Shown piece after piece: positions 21,009 through 21,530 of a DNA stretch of 21,530 nt (its first letter is position 1; every line of letters begins with the position of its first letter). A program made the position numbers and the translations under genes. Location of the stretch: assembly GCA_026713505.1 (NCBI GenBank), contig JAPOOH010000278.1, positions 1 to 21,530 of the forward strand, given 5' to 3'. Source of the stretch: Chloroflexota bacterium. GTDB lineage: Bacteria > Chloroflexota > Dehalococcoidia > Lucifugimonadales > Australimonadaceae. The notes beneath the pieces are model-generated. The model had not been told where the DNA came from. It did not search any database and saw only the letters and a program-made list of their open reading frames with translations.

Positions 21009-21530
21009 CTACGCCCCCAACTCCCGCACGACGCTGGCGACGCGCTCCGGCGCGATTCCCCGGTGCGAGCGCGACGAGCCAACGCCGTCCAGCAGCACCC
21101 AGGAGATCTGCCCCGCCGTCGTCTTCTTGTCGCGACTCATCGCTTCCAGGATGGCCTCCGGCTCAACGCCCATGTACGCGGACGGCAGCCCGAACCGGGC
21201 GATGAGCGACGCCTGCCGCTCCACCAGTTCCGGCGGCGTCACGCCCTCCAGCATTCCGAGCCGGGCCGCTCCCGTCATGCCGATGGCGACCGCCTCGCCG
21301 TGCAGGTACGCGTCGTAGCCCGCTGCCGCTTCGAGGCCGTGTCCTATCGTGTGGCCATAGTTCAACAACTGCCGCAGCCCGCTCGTCTCGCGTTCGTCGG
21401 CGCTCACCACACGAGCCTTCACCGCCGCGTTCCAGGCAACCGCGCGCGTCGTCAGCTCCGGATCGAGCGACTGCAATGCGTCGGCGTGCTCCTCGTACAG
21501 GTCTACCAGCCCCGCTTCCAGCGCAAGGCC
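21009..21530 (-). CDS. aroB: 3-dehydroquinate synthase, C-terminal part (5' end outside window)
   Basis: AroB makes 3-dehydroquinate from DAHP in the shikimate pathway, using NAD and a divalent metal. The visible 173 residues are open to the window edge and include the signatures NYGHTIGHGLEAAAGY and LHGEAVAIGM, which supply the metal-binding histidines, and SRDKKTTAGQISWVLLDGVG near the end. The C-terminus is complete. An apparent start at 21476 is an internal TTG, not the true start, since homologous coding continues upstream. The gene converges with the selenoprotein gene across a 24-nt gap. Confidence 0.93.
   Translation of the reverse strand, partial: GLALEAGLVDLYEEHADALQSLDPELTTRAVAWNAAVKARVVSADERETSGLRQLLNYGHTIGHGLEAAAGYDAYLHGEAVAIGMTGAARLGMLEGVTPPELVERQASLIARFGLPSAYMGVEPEAILEAMSRDKKTTAGQISWVLLDGVGSSRSHRGIAPERVASVVRELGA

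Noticed and set aside
1..21530. CRISPR arrays, rRNA genes or insertion sequences with terminal repeats
   Set aside because: Reading both strands I found no regular short spaced repeats, no rRNA-like segment and no transposase.

Overview
The window looks like chromosomal DNA of a high-GC, uncultured-type bacterium. My best guess is Chloroflexota, Dehalococcoidia/SAR202-like. The main hints are a dockerin-like EF-hand tail with an 'INLYLFG' ending, fibronectin repeats, a DUF3179 protein, a 4,5-dihydroxyphthalate-decarboxylase-like protein and a candidate UGA-encoded selenoprotein. This placement is inference; there is no rRNA gene in the window to confirm it.

Region 1 (1 to about 5,990) is accessory. 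It holds a large modular secreted metallopeptidase-like protein cut at its 5' end by the window edge and by an in-frame TGA, a small lipoprotein, about 1.1 kb of decayed DNA (an unrecognised minus-strand coding remnant, a probable serine-recombinase C-terminal remnant and a tRNA-like scrap), and an intact large serine recombinase. The recombinase runs directly into the C-terminal third of comM (YifB/Mg-chelatase-like ATPase). The 5' part of comM is not in the window, so I read this region as the right end of an integrative element inserted in comM.

Region 2 (6,558 to 14,252) holds mostly intact genes. An EtfB-EtfA fusion is translationally coupled (ATGA) to a membrane-anchored DUF3179 protein. 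A short-chain dehydrogenase with an apparently leaderless promoter and a 70-residue membrane protein lie on the minus strand. An MscS channel is coupled (GTGA) to trehalose-6-phosphate phosphatase, and a Pro/Thr-rich lipoprotein follows.

Region 3 (14,271 to 18,202, minus strand) runs otsA (trehalose-6-phosphate synthase), then a Gfo/Idh/MocA oxidoreductase, then a 4,5-dihydroxyphthalate-decarboxylase-like protein. The last two recall the pht4/pht5 pair of phthalate catabolism. Together with mscS-otsB, otsA makes the neighbourhood look partly osmotic.

Region 4 (18,535 to 20,984, plus strand) is a tight cluster: a threonine-synthase-like PLP enzyme, a NIL-domain protein, a MoaD/ThiS-type sulfur carrier, and a peroxiredoxin-like protein whose frame is interrupted by one TGA exactly where the peroxidatic Cys belongs (U-G-I-C). 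A perfect 7-bp hairpin with a GGC loop starts 14 nt after that TGA (loop at 21 nt), matching the bacterial SECIS pattern. This is the strongest discovery in the window; standard gene callers would split it into two genes. The window ends inside aroB (minus strand).
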